Below are positions 40,317-51,400 of a stretch of DNA of 64,000 nt, piece after piece. The stretch lies in assembly GCA_932294295.1 (NCBI GenBank), contig OW028577.1, positions 8,080,001 through 8,144,000 of the forward strand, given 5' to 3'. Within the stretch, counting starts at the first letter, position 1, and the number at the start of each line of letters is the position of its first letter. The DNA is from Alitta virens (Eukaryota; Annelida; Polychaeta; Phyllodocida; Nereididae). The position numbers were made by a program, and so were the translations under genes. A model generated the notes under the pieces. The model searched no databases. It worked only from the letters and a program-made list of their open reading frames with translations, and was not told the origin of the DNA.

Positions 40317-40580
40317 GGTGCTCCCTGAAGCGTCCGCGCCCAGACTGTATTAATGCAGAAAGCTGAGCGCTTCTCTAAAAAGCTACTGCTCCCTTAATAT
40401 TAGTCCGATTTTCGTCAAATAAAGATTGTTTCGTAGTATAATTCATAGTGACTCCATAGGTTTTTTCGGATCGAAAATAGACCAAATATTAAGCGAGATA
40501 TTCATCTGAGAATGCAGGTAGGCTGGCGTCGGCCTATCATTCGATGGGTGACTCGTCGCTGTCGTAGACACCTTGCTTCA

Positions 40581-40713
40581 CCCGGCGAGTTACTCCTGGT
40601 ACTCGGCGAGTTACTCCTGGTACTCGGCGAGTCACTCCTGGTACTCGGCGAGTCGCTCGCTGAACCCGCCGAGTAACTCGGCGAGTAATTCGGCGAGTAA
40701 CTCGGCGAGTCAC
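40581..40713. repeat. Right subterminal array
   Basis: Four copies of a 21-bp unit with CGGCGAGTTACTCCTGGTA are followed by short GAGTAACTCGGC repeats. This mirrors the left-end array. Confidence 0.9.
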
Positions 40714-40784
40714 TCCTGGTCATTTTTTCCGCAAAAATTCGTCGCCAACTCCTCGAATTTTGGGTGTTACGTAATTTTTGTTAT

Positions 40785-40832
40785 TACTACGAGTTGACTA
40801 CGAGTAACTCGGCTATGTGGGAACGGGGCTTT
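40785..40832 (-). repeat. Right terminal inverted repeat
   Basis: The reverse complement of 38591-38638 over 48 bp. Confidence 0.95.
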
Positions 40833-41102
40833 AAGAAAAAACCAAAGATGGGCTATTGTATAAGCATTATAGAAGCAAGAGCAAGCATCCTAAGTATAAA
40901 AAAGTGCCCTGCTGCAATGAACTGCATGTTACAAGGGTGACCCTTGGCAAATTGAATCCTATCTAGTCCATTGCAAGGATGGGGGTCTAGAGCTGGCCAT
41001 AGGTCGAATCCATTGACTGACAATGTGATCAAATGATGAATGTATCTGGGCTGCTGAGCAGACAGCTCGCTTAACCTTTGACCTGCAGCCCTATCACTTA
41101 TA

Positions 41103-41143
41103 CAGCAGCAGCAGCAGCAGTAGTAGCAGCAGCAGCAGCAGCA
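41103..41143. repeat. CAG microsatellite
   Basis: CAG run with a short TAG/GTAG interruption, just outside the TIR element. Confidence 0.9.
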
Positions 41144-43639
41144 AGAAAGGGATGTGATGCGGAGGAGGACAGAGCATCCAACATCCAGCAGCAGCAACTA
41201 ATGATGGTCAAGCTGCCAGGTGTTTGATCTGACCTCAAGGACCAGTCTACTGAGACTACTGGCCCCCCAGGATCAAACCAGTGGTCAAGCAGGTCTTTGA
41301 TCACCTCAATAGGCAGGTATTGTTTCAGCCTGCAGCTACAGTGAATGCTCAAGAGCAGAACTCCCAGCTTTAATGGGTGACCATTGAGTGAGCAGTGCCT
41401 CAGGGTGTCTGCAAGGTCCGTGCGTTCTGACCAGGGCAACCTAACAGACACAGGGCTAATGAGACCTTTCACCCCCAGGCCCTTCTGCCCCACAGTCCAG
41501 CAGCACCAGTCATCCACTAACCTAGTTTTTGCTCAGCATCAAACTGCCCCTCGCAATGTCTGTTGCTGTCAAGTGATGTCGTCACCGTTGCTGTGTCCTG
41601 TAAACGAGCTCGTTTAGCATTCACCTCAGCTAGCCATAAAACTTACTGCTCAACTTGAGGCCTTTTATCTTCACTTTACTTCTGTGCTATGTGCCCGAGG
41701 ACACTTTTGACTCCCGCGCTTACTCTTTACTGCACTTTTGCTCATTGAGAAGCTTGTATTACTATCCCAAAACAGGTTAATCACCTTGAGATCCGCCTAT
41801 CGCTGTTGCAAGAAGCATTGCACAGAAGCATTGCGAAAGGGCTTACCGTGGGTGGTCGCTGCTGTTTGTGGCAGATATAACTGAATTAACGCTTATGGTC
41901 ATGCATGGGAATTAGGCAGGAAGAAAAATGGATAAGGTGGACAATTTAGGTGCAGATATTGCCTAGGCCTACATGAGGAGAGAGTTTGAAGAGGAGGGTC
42001 GATAGCAGGTCATGATGGGTCATGAAGATCACGATAGGTCAGTGGTCATGGCACAGAAAGATGCGCTGAGATATCTGCATGTTTTGGCGCCATCTCTGGA
42101 GGGGCTGGTCATGCTGCTGAAGCGATCCATCCCCTCACACGTGAAGATGAGGTCTACTGATGGAGATGCCCTCTGTATCACCATCCGTAATGCAATACCC
42201 CCTGTGTGCTATGACACCTTGGCCGTTCATAGTGACACTTTGGCGATCCAAGCCTCCTACCTACCCTGGTGCACAAGACACTCTCAGAGGACACACCAGA
42301 TGCCCTCTACAACTCACTGCCTCCCTCCCCCCTCTTGCCCTGCCCTCCCTTCTTGGTCTGCCCTCCCACGGCAACTACACGTGTCCCGCTCGAGGAGGCA
42401 AGGTGCTCTCTGGAGAGATGCTAGTGGCCCTAGGTCAGCCGTGACCTTGGTCAAGGACACCTGCTCCTCCACTGGGGTCCTCTTGGGTTGAGCCCTCATA
42501 TTCATCACCTGCTGGGAGCTGTTGGGAGTCAAGAGAGCCTGACACCTGCATATGACACATCCTCTTAACTTATGGTTCTCTTCTAACACATGTTAATGTC
42601 TCTGTCCGGACCACCAGCAGGAGCAAAGGGTTAGGTCAGTGACCTACTTAACTCTCACCCTGTAAGCTATATTTATAAACTTGTCATTATGCTGGTGATC
42701 CTTCATATTATTGGCAAGCTCTGTAACTCTGAAGGTGAACTAACATCAAAAGCTGCCTTTACTGCCATAAAGGGTGGTTGGCATGTGGACTAAGAACCCT
42801 TGGGGGACAAGAAGAAGGGCGTGGTAGGAAGAGGTCATGCAAGAAAGTAATCGAGAGACCAACCCGAGAGAACAAACTGCATCCAGGTGAGGCGCCTAAT
42901 GACCGGTGGGGCCAGCAAACCTGACCTGTGTACGGCTGCAGTCTCTAAATCCCCCTGCAGGCGTTTAGCAGATCACCTTGGCATGTATTGATGGACCAGA
43001 CGCAGGTAGAGGCCAATGTTCGTCTAAACTGCTAGTGGTCTGCAGACTCCTGCTCTGAAAGATCAACTGCCGTTTGTTGTGGCCCATTAAGGCTACAAAG
43101 GATTGTGGGCGGCATCCACAGGAGCCGGCTGCTGATGGGTTTGGTGTTGCTGCTGCTGCTGCTGTTGCTGCTTTTGCTGCTGCTGAGGGTGATGGGGTGT
43201 GTGGGTCAGTGTCACCATCACTGCTCCTGCATCAAATCTGTCTGCCTCCTTCTTCTCAGAATATGCACAGCTTTAGGACAGATTTCCCCCAGGTCCCCAT
43301 ATGATGGCATTATGGCCAATTATGGGTTTATATTGCAGTGCACCCTGTCTGCTGTAACGGTGAGCCTGTAATTGGATACAGTCCTTGCCAAGCAAGACCA
43401 ATAAGTTAAGAGAAGGAGAGAAAACAAAAACGTTTCAAGGAAATCAGTGACAGTGACGCCTAAAAGTCATCTGCTCCGAAATGGGTTGGTCCATTAAGTG
43501 ATCAATGATGGAATGGTGAGTGGAGAATTTGTCATGAACCCCTGCAACCTGACTCTAGGATGTGCTTTGTCAGTGAACAGAGGCAGCTTGCCTGAAATCT
43601 GAACTTGGAATGGGGTGGAGCGTTTCACCTCTATAACAT

Positions 43640-44590
43640 TAAAACTCTGTATACACTACGTTGCCTACATGCCATTTTGCTTTGAATCACCAGAAAAACA
43701 TTTTAATTAGGAGTAAAAAAAGTAGTAAAATGTTATCTGAAGTCGTTTCAAATCACAGTGTCACTTTCAATGTACAATACAAAATATATGACTCAAGCCG
43801 AAGCTTCTGTACGACCTATTAGGAATAATAATATACAATTTGAAAAGTTACAAGTATAGAACTAATCTATAAAGCAAATATATTCTTCAATATAGTATAT
43901 ATAATAATAATAATAGCACATTTTAAAGCACTCCATCGTACGATTCAGCACCTTATAGGAAAATTAGCTGCTACATATGTTGATGTTGAAGTACAGTACG
44001 ATAAGGAAAATACAGTTTAATCATCAGCAGAGGAAAGAAATACCTCAAAATACACTCATAAAGATGCAACTACTATCAGGTCTAATTGCCCATGTTATCG
44101 AGATACACACATATTTAGGGATTGTATCATGACAATCATCTTGATTGGGCAGAATATTATTGGATGATATCATTTCATATATCATCATTGCTTTTGTGGG
44201 GATACCTTGTGTGAGGTAGCTAGCTATAAAGCAAGATTACTGCGTGACCTAATTTCGATCATTGCTGGCGAAAGACAGCTGAAAATAACAGCAGACCAAC
44301 AGACCTAAAAATATTTTTGTTGAAACATCGTGTGTCATCATTCTCCTTTCATTCAAGTTGAAATCTCTTCTTCATTGGCGAGTTATTCAACATGTCATTA
44401 GTTTTTCGGCGTCGTATGATCTACAGGCGAATCTGTAATTGAGTCACGTTTTGAAAATCCATCCGTCATGTCAAAAAATGCTTATACTACACGGATGATA
44501 TATGAAATGACATCAATAGTACCGTAAAGAAAATTTAAGGTCTGATGAAATAGGTTGAATGAAATAGTGTAAACTGTAGGTAGTATGGGC
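43640..44590. other. AT-rich intronic block with dispersed inverted words
   Basis: Composition shifts to strongly AT-rich. ATTTCATATATCATC near 44174-44188 has its inverse GATGATATATGAAAT at about 44493-44507, and an (ATA)n run lies near 43906-43920. It could be an old, decayed transposon, but no class is recognisable. Confidence 0.35.
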
Positions 44591-47266
44591 TGTTCTTTTT
44601 ATGTGGATTTAAGGTATAATTTGCTGGCAACATCTGGTTCAGCTTTGGTGAGCTGCATCATTTGTAGCTGGCTGCCTTACTTCCTGTATTTAGGTCCTAT
44701 ATATATATCTCTGCCTTCCCTGTGATCTAGTTGCGGTGAAAAAAGTGTGTTACATTTGTGCCTTTCTGCGGCATATATTGAAGTTGTAAATATTGATGGC
44801 ATATCCACAGTTGCTGTCACTACTATGGGATTTCTGACATAGTGCAGAAATATTTAGGGGGGAAAAAAAACATGCTATACATTTGGTAGATGCTACAGAT
44901 CAAAGTGTAGTAGACAGGCTGGCCATTATGAATATCTCTTTGCCAGCGTGTACCTTGAGAGCCTTGGTCAGTGATCCTGTCTATTGTGGAGTGTTATGCG
45001 GTGGCTTATGCCAGACATTGGGTTTATACCTAGTGCTGGCACATATGGTGATAAAATATGACAAACTGAGATTATGATTAATCTTCTGTGATGTTTTCAT
45101 ACAGCTTTTCATCTTTTCATCGTGGCAAATTGTTGATTGGTTAATGTTGTGACTTATTGATCTGTGTCAAGATCTTTTTAGTACATGCACGTGAGCACCA
45201 ATTTGTGGGGGTGTTGTCGTGTTTATTTTCCCATTGTGGCTATCCGTTTATTTATGCATTGGTTTTGTGTTATTTGTGATGGTTGCTCACACACGCATGG
45301 CATTTCTTCATGCCACGATCATGAAAATCATAACAATGATAACGGGCTTATCCCAATGTGTCTGCACGTATCAGGCCATTAACCCATGGGTTATGCATGC
45401 ATTTTTAGCCCACAGCTAGACTTATGGGATGGCGTGAGTCAGGGATCTTCTCCAAAATCATTGCTGAGCCCATCAGAGCAAGATGCACACTGTCGGCTGC
45501 CATACAATCAATGATCTAGCCCACTCGTGTGTCGTTAACAAAGCCTCATTACAGTAAGTTGTCATTATGTATTTAGGATGATGAGATATTCAGCTCTAAT
45601 GATGCAGAGGTGTTTAAGAAAACATGTGCTTGGCACCAGACCTGCTTTTCCTTGGGGGTTTTCGCCGTTAGCCCACAGACCATAAAGCAGGATCTGGGTT
45701 GCAGCGTGTCATGAAAACATCATTATGATATCAACACCTGTTGATGGATGGAGAGAGCTGAGCCCCAGAACTGGCCCTTGGCGAACTCCTTTCATCGGTC
45801 ACTTACAAGGATGCTTTGATCGCCTTATCCAGCCTCCGACAAGGCTGCTTTCCTGTCTCATCCATACAGCCATCCCCCGCGTCTAGCTAGTCACTAGGGG
45901 GCGCCGCCTGTCTTATGTTGTTGTTGTCTGGTGGCGAATCGACTGTCAAAAAATGGCCACTGCCAAAACCGGCCACACAAACTTGAGCCACCGCTGCATG
46001 ATTATAGCGATTAGGTATCGATCCAAGTCTTGAAGGGCCCTTCCTGAGCTTTTGCTTTATCATTAGATCATAGAGGACACAAGGGGGCAGGTGATGGTAG
46101 ACAAACGCCTGCTACTGGTGCTGCTGCTGCTGCTGTAGCAGCATCCCATCCATCTTCTTGCAGTCGCATCCCTTGCCCCCTCTTTAATTACGTCGTAACG
46201 CTTCACCTCCAACGTATCTGTGCCTTTCGAATCGTCCGTTTGCAGGTGGCACCTCTGGTCAGGCAGTGTTAAAATGTTTTTCTTAGTACACAAGTTGTTT
46301 ATGATGACCCCCTACTTGTCTGGCTGGCCTTTTAAGTTTACTGGACAGAATATTAAAAATCAGTTCTTTGTTATCAGGTCTATAGTTTCCCTTTCTTCAT
46401 TTGATCGGAGAATAGAATGCGTAAGGATTGCAATTTGCAAGAAATTCAAGACATTTGACTCAAATCCAGCTCTCTACGAATGTCGTCTGAGATTTATTTT
46501 TCTAATCCTAAATGTCACATTGCTAGAACTCCAGACAGGTAACAAACTTCACAGAATCTCTTCGCTATTTGGATTCAAGAAAAAAGTTAATAATCCATAG
46601 ATAAAGATTTTTATTATTTGGTTGAAATGTCGGAAATTGTTGGCTGGAGCATGTGATATTAGCTAATATTGCCTTATTTTCGGCTGTTTTTGGATTTCAC
46701 CAGCTGCTGTATGTTTGGTAAACGCGAGCATGAGATTTCATTTCCTGTCCATGTACCCATTGTTATTTTGCTTTTGCAGATATGGTAGTTTAAATCAATC
46801 TGCGGCTGCAGACATTTGTTATCTAGAGGGGCCTCCTGTGCGCGCTGTGTTTTCCTAGTGCATGTCATTTACCAGGCCTGTCGTTGCACATGCATTCCTT
46901 AAAGACTACGAAAACAAATCCTGCTGTTAAAGCATGGGGAAAGATCCAATTATGAAAGAAATATGAGTGAGGCAGAGATGCATATTGTGCTTTAGAGAAA
47001 CTCCGGAGAGATGGGCGTGTTATAATTTTGCTGCTGCGGGGATGAATTCTCTTGGCCTGGTGTGTTACTCTGTCTCTAAATCAAACATGAAAGAAGTTGC
47101 CTTGGTGAAGCAAGCTTGTTAAAGCTGGAATGAGAGAGTGACCTTGAGGTACTCCTTCATCAAGCTCCCGGGCCCCTGATGCAACTTGATCTATTGCCAT
47201 TAAGTGACCAAATGCCTCTGGTCGGCCGTTATACCAATGCCTCAGCATGGTTAGTGCCACTTGTCA

Positions 47267-47524
47267 CTATATAATAATTACCTCTTCCATTGTGTATTCT
47301 GCTTTGATGCTCTTTCGCCATTCTTCATCTGGTGTGTACTCGCCAGAAATTGCTTTCATCACTTTTTTCACACCAGATAGATACTCTTCCCAAGGTTTAT
47401 GGCTTCCAGTTTTCTCAGCTCCATTTTCCATTCTCTTCTCTGACAAGTTACAGACATTTTTTTTGTCCTTTGTTGTATACAAACGCTCATAACCACTGCC
47501 AGAGTTACACAACAATGATGTCAC
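47267..47524 (-). other. Orphan minus-strand frame, possible exon or pseudogene
   Basis: An 85-codon minus-strand frame with a charged, globular-looking composition (for example KPWEEYLSGVKKVM and GEYTPDEEWRKSI), unlike the Cys/Ser/Leu-rich chance frames elsewhere. On that strand GAG|GTAATT (around 47280) would be a reasonable donor, and CTCTGGCAG near 47493-47501 a weak acceptor. I recognise no family. It may be one exon of a nested gene, a retro-pseudogene fragment, or simply a purine-rich strand read by chance. Confidence 0.2.
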
Positions 47525-48315
47525 TCAGCAAGTTTCAGGACAATGTTTGCGTAACAAAGTATGACCTCATTTGTTCTCATGCCAATTATCATACACATTT
47601 TATCTTGCATCCTTGTTTACTTTGTCTATCACGCTCCCTGATCATATCTGTATATGAACCTGTGTAATATAAATTGTTAATTGTATGCCAAATATGCATC
47701 AGCTGTATGGAAGAGATATGTATTGTGCAATAGCATCACATTCTGACAGCCATACTATGCAGAAGTTTTGAGTTTCTCATCAATGCCAGTTTTCAGATGA
47801 ATCCACTCACTTTACGTCCCTGGAATGTTATGATATTCTGACATTCAACTGAATGAAATTGTGAATGTTTTGTGTGACATTCTGCATCAATCACATTGAT
47901 TATCTGCCATTTGAGCAGTCGGCTATCCTGCTCTCTGCATAAAATTTAATCACGGCTAAAACCCACAAAGAGCTCAGGGAATGACCAGCCGGTAGTAGCT
48001 AGATCTTGATGAAAATTTAGTTGTTCTTTTTGCGATTGGAATGGGATATTTGGCTCCATAATTACCGATTCTCCAGAGATATCCTAGCTTATTAAGCCGT
48101 AACCAGACTATAACGTAACTCAGGTTTATAGCTGCCTGACATATAACGTTTTGGAATTGATATAGCTTCAGTGGGAATGGTAGAATCAAATTAGCTTTGC
48201 CACTGACATTAGTTGGGAACTTCAGTATATCAGACTGATGTAATGTAGTCAGTTAATGGCATTTATGCAAGTTACTTGTCAGAGTATTAGATCTATTTTT
48301 TTTTATTCATTGCAG

Positions 48316-48481
48316 GTTCATCAACTGCTGCACGCAGCCATGCGTGACCCCAGCGCAGACTCAGACAGCACTTCCGGCTGTTCGGCGGACATGTCCAACA
48401 CAGACAGCGGAAGAGGCCCTAGCGAAGACGGCGACCACCACCACGCGCCATCTGGCGACTCACAGATCCCTCCGCCCTACG
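48316..48481 (+). CDS. Protocadherin exon 3 (DSGRG / PPxY tail exon)
   Basis: The exon encodes residues 999-1053 plus the first base of codon 1054. The acceptor is ATTGCAG|GTT after a T-rich tract and the donor CTACG|GTACGT, phase 1. The segment starts VHQLLHAAM, runs through Ser/Asp-rich sequence to NTDSGRGPSEDGD (DSGRG at 1028-1032), then HHH, and ends IPPPY. DSGRG followed by acidic residues resembles a conserved cytoplasmic motif of vertebrate delta-2 protocadherins. PPPY (1050-1053) is a PPxY match, the ligand of WW-domain proteins such as NEDD4-family ligases. Without splicing, translation would stop two codons later. Confidence 0.88.
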
Positions 48482-51400
48482 GTACGTAATCCGGCTCCGC
48501 CAAATATCACAATTTTAAATATTCATACACTACGACATTGAGAGATGAAAGCTGCGCACCCGTCTGCGGGCGACATGCCGGCGCATCACTCCCCCGTATT
48601 ATGTTCATATGTGGCAGGCGATGTACACAGCTTCGCGCCATCATGCTTTTGATCTATCATTTGTGGCTCTGCGGCACTGGCCCGGAATACAGAGGGACTT
48701 ATCTGAATAAATCGACTGTTATTTGAGCGGTCATTTTGCTGGCTGGCCGCCCCCTAAAGGCCCCAACGGTCAGAGTATTGCATTAGGTCATCACAGCCCG
48801 TTTGTGCTTCATCTAAAGCCACAAAAAGCAATATGCCAGCCAGCTCCAGTTTATAGCAACTCACAGGTCCTGTTGGCCTGACCTCCACGTCCATAGCTAG
48901 ACGGCGCCACTAGTCATGTGCTTCCGGTTGACTTGGGGTCAGCTGTCACGTGCGTGTACTCTTACGCTGCTCTTGTGTGTATGCATTTGCGACCTATTCC
49001 AGGGTTTGTGGACTACCTGGGGTGATAGTGCCCCCTTAGCAGCCCCAAACGAAATGCCTGAAATGTCAACCTTAACTTGGAATTATGATTGTTGACACTT
49101 TTTGGCCAAAAGGCGGTCGGGCAACCGCAGGAAACAAATTGAACGACGCACTGGCCCCGAGTGGACCTCGCCCTGCGCCCAAGCTGACAGGCGAAACGGC
49201 TGATATATGGCGAGTGGCGGAGCATGCCATACTCGTGGTTCTGCGCGAACTATGCTGCTCACGAGCGACTCCTGCCTGCTACATGTTATATGGAATTCCT
49301 TCATTCTCGCCAATTATGCATCATAGGTCAACAAAGCTGCTGCTGCTGCTGTTGATGGTGGTGATGGCGTGCGGACAGGTCAAGCAGAGAAAGGCCGTCA
49401 GCTGCTCCTTTCAACAATAACAGAAAGGACAGGAGCAAGGTCTTTGCCTCCCTCCGATTAGCGCCCGCGTGGACCAGCTGTGTGCAGCGTCCCTTAGTTG
49501 ACTTAGTGACCACTGGTGACGCCCTAGATTTCCGGTCGGTTGGGTGAGGGCTGACAGGTCCTTAATGAGCAGAGCAGTAGCCATTGGTCACTCCAGACAT
49601 CATCGAGGGCCTCTCCTATCAAGTGCATTGACCCACTGCCACTCACATCCATCTGTGATCTTTCGATTTCCGTCGCATTTTATGTTTCACATTGGAGTGT
49701 CCTGCAAAGAGCTTTATAAAAATACAATAGGTAATCAAACACTGCACCTCAGAACTGTGTGGGTGCAACAGAGGAAGATGAGGGCTGGCGGGGCAGAAAA
49801 CGAAAGTCCAGGGGCATGCAAAGAACTGACAGGACAATTGTTAGATCTAAGAGACTGTAAAACTGGCATGGGCGCCCGCACGACCCCGTGAGAAAGCGCC
49901 TTTTGTGATATTTGCACATAAACCAGGAACAGCGAAGGGGGGATGTAAACAAAGACACGGCAGTGGACAGCCCTCCGCTCTGATCAATGTTTTGGCGACA
50001 CTTCAAACCAGAGACAGTTGCTGCTGTGAGCGATAATCGAAGCGAGTGCCGCGGAATCACGCACATTGTCTCGTGCCACGTGACCAGGCGAGATGCGTTG
50101 TCATGGCCACCAAGGAGCGTCATGAGGCGTCGTGCTGACTCGGTCCATTTGAAATGCTGATTGCTGGGCGTCTAACGCCAGTGCTGCTGACGTGGAGCAC
50201 CCTGTGTTTGTGTCTCCGGAAACTGGCGGTAATTGAATCGCCCAGGAGACGCTCGCACCCCTCTCTTCCGTTCCTACGACACCAAATTTGATACATAAAT
50301 TTGTAAATTTAATAAGTCGTCATTGAATGGCTTGCTGGCTGCCATGCCTGCAGCTCACAGACCTGATATGAAACACTTTTGGGGTTGCCTTGCACCCAGA
50401 TAGGTCTAAATCTGGTCATGTACCCTCAGTCTGTATATACTCGTGGATATACTTGTCCATCTTTTGGCAAATTGCATCGCATCTTATTGTTGGTCCTTTA
50501 CAAAAGGTGGCCAGCTATCTATGAATTTTGATAGGATTGAGTTCTGCATCTGGTACCCGCCTTATTCTTACCAATTTCCCATCCCCAGATTGTTGGGAGC
50601 TACACCAATCAGGTGAAATTACCAAAGAGCCCAAGTTAGAAACTTGATCTTTTCTGTGCTTCGAGGTTATTGCTGAGTAGGCTAAAAATGCAGTATTTCC
50701 CCCTTATGTGTATCCAGATCTAATTAAATGATATTCCGTTTCACAGACACTTGCCATACATTTGATCCCGCGTGTTCAACACTTTTATCCGGCAATATGA
50801 TTGAAGGTCTAATGTCTTATACTTGTAAAAAATGACTTTTAAGAAATGTGATGGAGATATTATGTGTTATTTTGAATATATTTTCTTGTGACGTTGGTGT
50901 TTTCCTTGCTTTTTTTCATGTGTATTTTGATTCCCAGCATAGGTGTTCTTCATGTGCTCTTGCTGTTAATCAGTTAATCTCAGCTGGATGTCGGTTGCAT
51001 GAGATGTAATAGTGGATTTTCACGGAGGGTTCTCTGTATTTCCACCAGGTGGCTAAAACAGAATACTGCAATTCTATTGGCTGGAAAAGTTCCCGGCCTT
51101 GGCTGTTATTGGCTGAAGCAAAGTGCATCCAAGCAGCAGTATTTTATTTGCATTTTAATGTATAATTGACACTTTATCATTAAGTTGATTTTTGTTATTT
51201 TTCTGAGAAAGTTATATTTATGGAATCAGTTAGTTATTACCTACTGTGTCTGAAAGGCAAAATGAGTTATAAGAAGAGAGGAAATACTTATGTCTTGCTG
51301 AATTCAGGGCTGTTCAGTGAAAAGACCCTATAGAACAACACCATGCATGGACATGTGTATATATTCAGAGAATTTCAGTCCCATATAATGTGTCTGTAGG

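Larger units (their letters stand above)
39109..40540 (+). repeat. Internal diverged tandem units of the TIR element
   Basis: Four copies start near 39109, 39258, 39484 and 40380. Shared marks are GCTGCTCC, AGTCCGATTTTCGTCAAAT, CATACG...TTTTCGGAT, AATATTAAGCGAGATATT and CTGAGAAGGCAG. A spacer with GTCCGCGCCCGGACTGTAT (near 39432) recurs in slightly altered form near 40331. Copies three and four are separated by the 39646-40316 insert. Confidence 0.85.
38591..40832. mobile_element. 2.24-kb non-autonomous TIR element with palindromic subterminal arrays
   Basis: The ends are exact inverted repeats of 48 bp (38591-38638 and 40785-40832), starting AAAGCCCCGTTCCCACATAG, followed by a second matching inverted word TTACGTAACAC (38639-38649, 40764-40774). 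The flanks fit a TA target duplication if the tip is taken as AAGCCCC; no longer duplication is visible. Inside each end lie dense arrays of CTCGGCGAGT / GAGTTACTCCTCG words. The middle has about four diverged copies of a 150-220 bp unit. No transposase frame is present, so it would depend on an autonomous relative. The TA site suggests, but does not prove, Tc1/mariner-type mobility; fold-back elements are an alternative. Confidence 0.85.
26239..48315 (+). other. Intron 2 (22.1 kb, phase 0)
   Basis: It runs from GTACTA at 26239 to ATTGCAG ending at 48315. It holds a 10-bp tandem repeat and CAG run just after exon 2 (26601-26764), an AT-rich segment near 29640-30170, the 20-bp-unit minisatellite (32998-33640), an X-box (34186-34199), the 2.24-kb TIR element (38591-40832), CAG/CTG runs (about 31179-31204, 41103-41143, 43148-43184, 46117-46142), an AT-rich block at about 43640-44590, and an orphan minus-strand frame (47267-47524). 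No further protocadherin exon was recognised. Confidence 0.85.

Noticed and set aside
42012..42491. 159-codon + strand frame in intron 2
   Set aside because: Low-complexity Pro/Ser end, no known domain, and no suitable splice borders.
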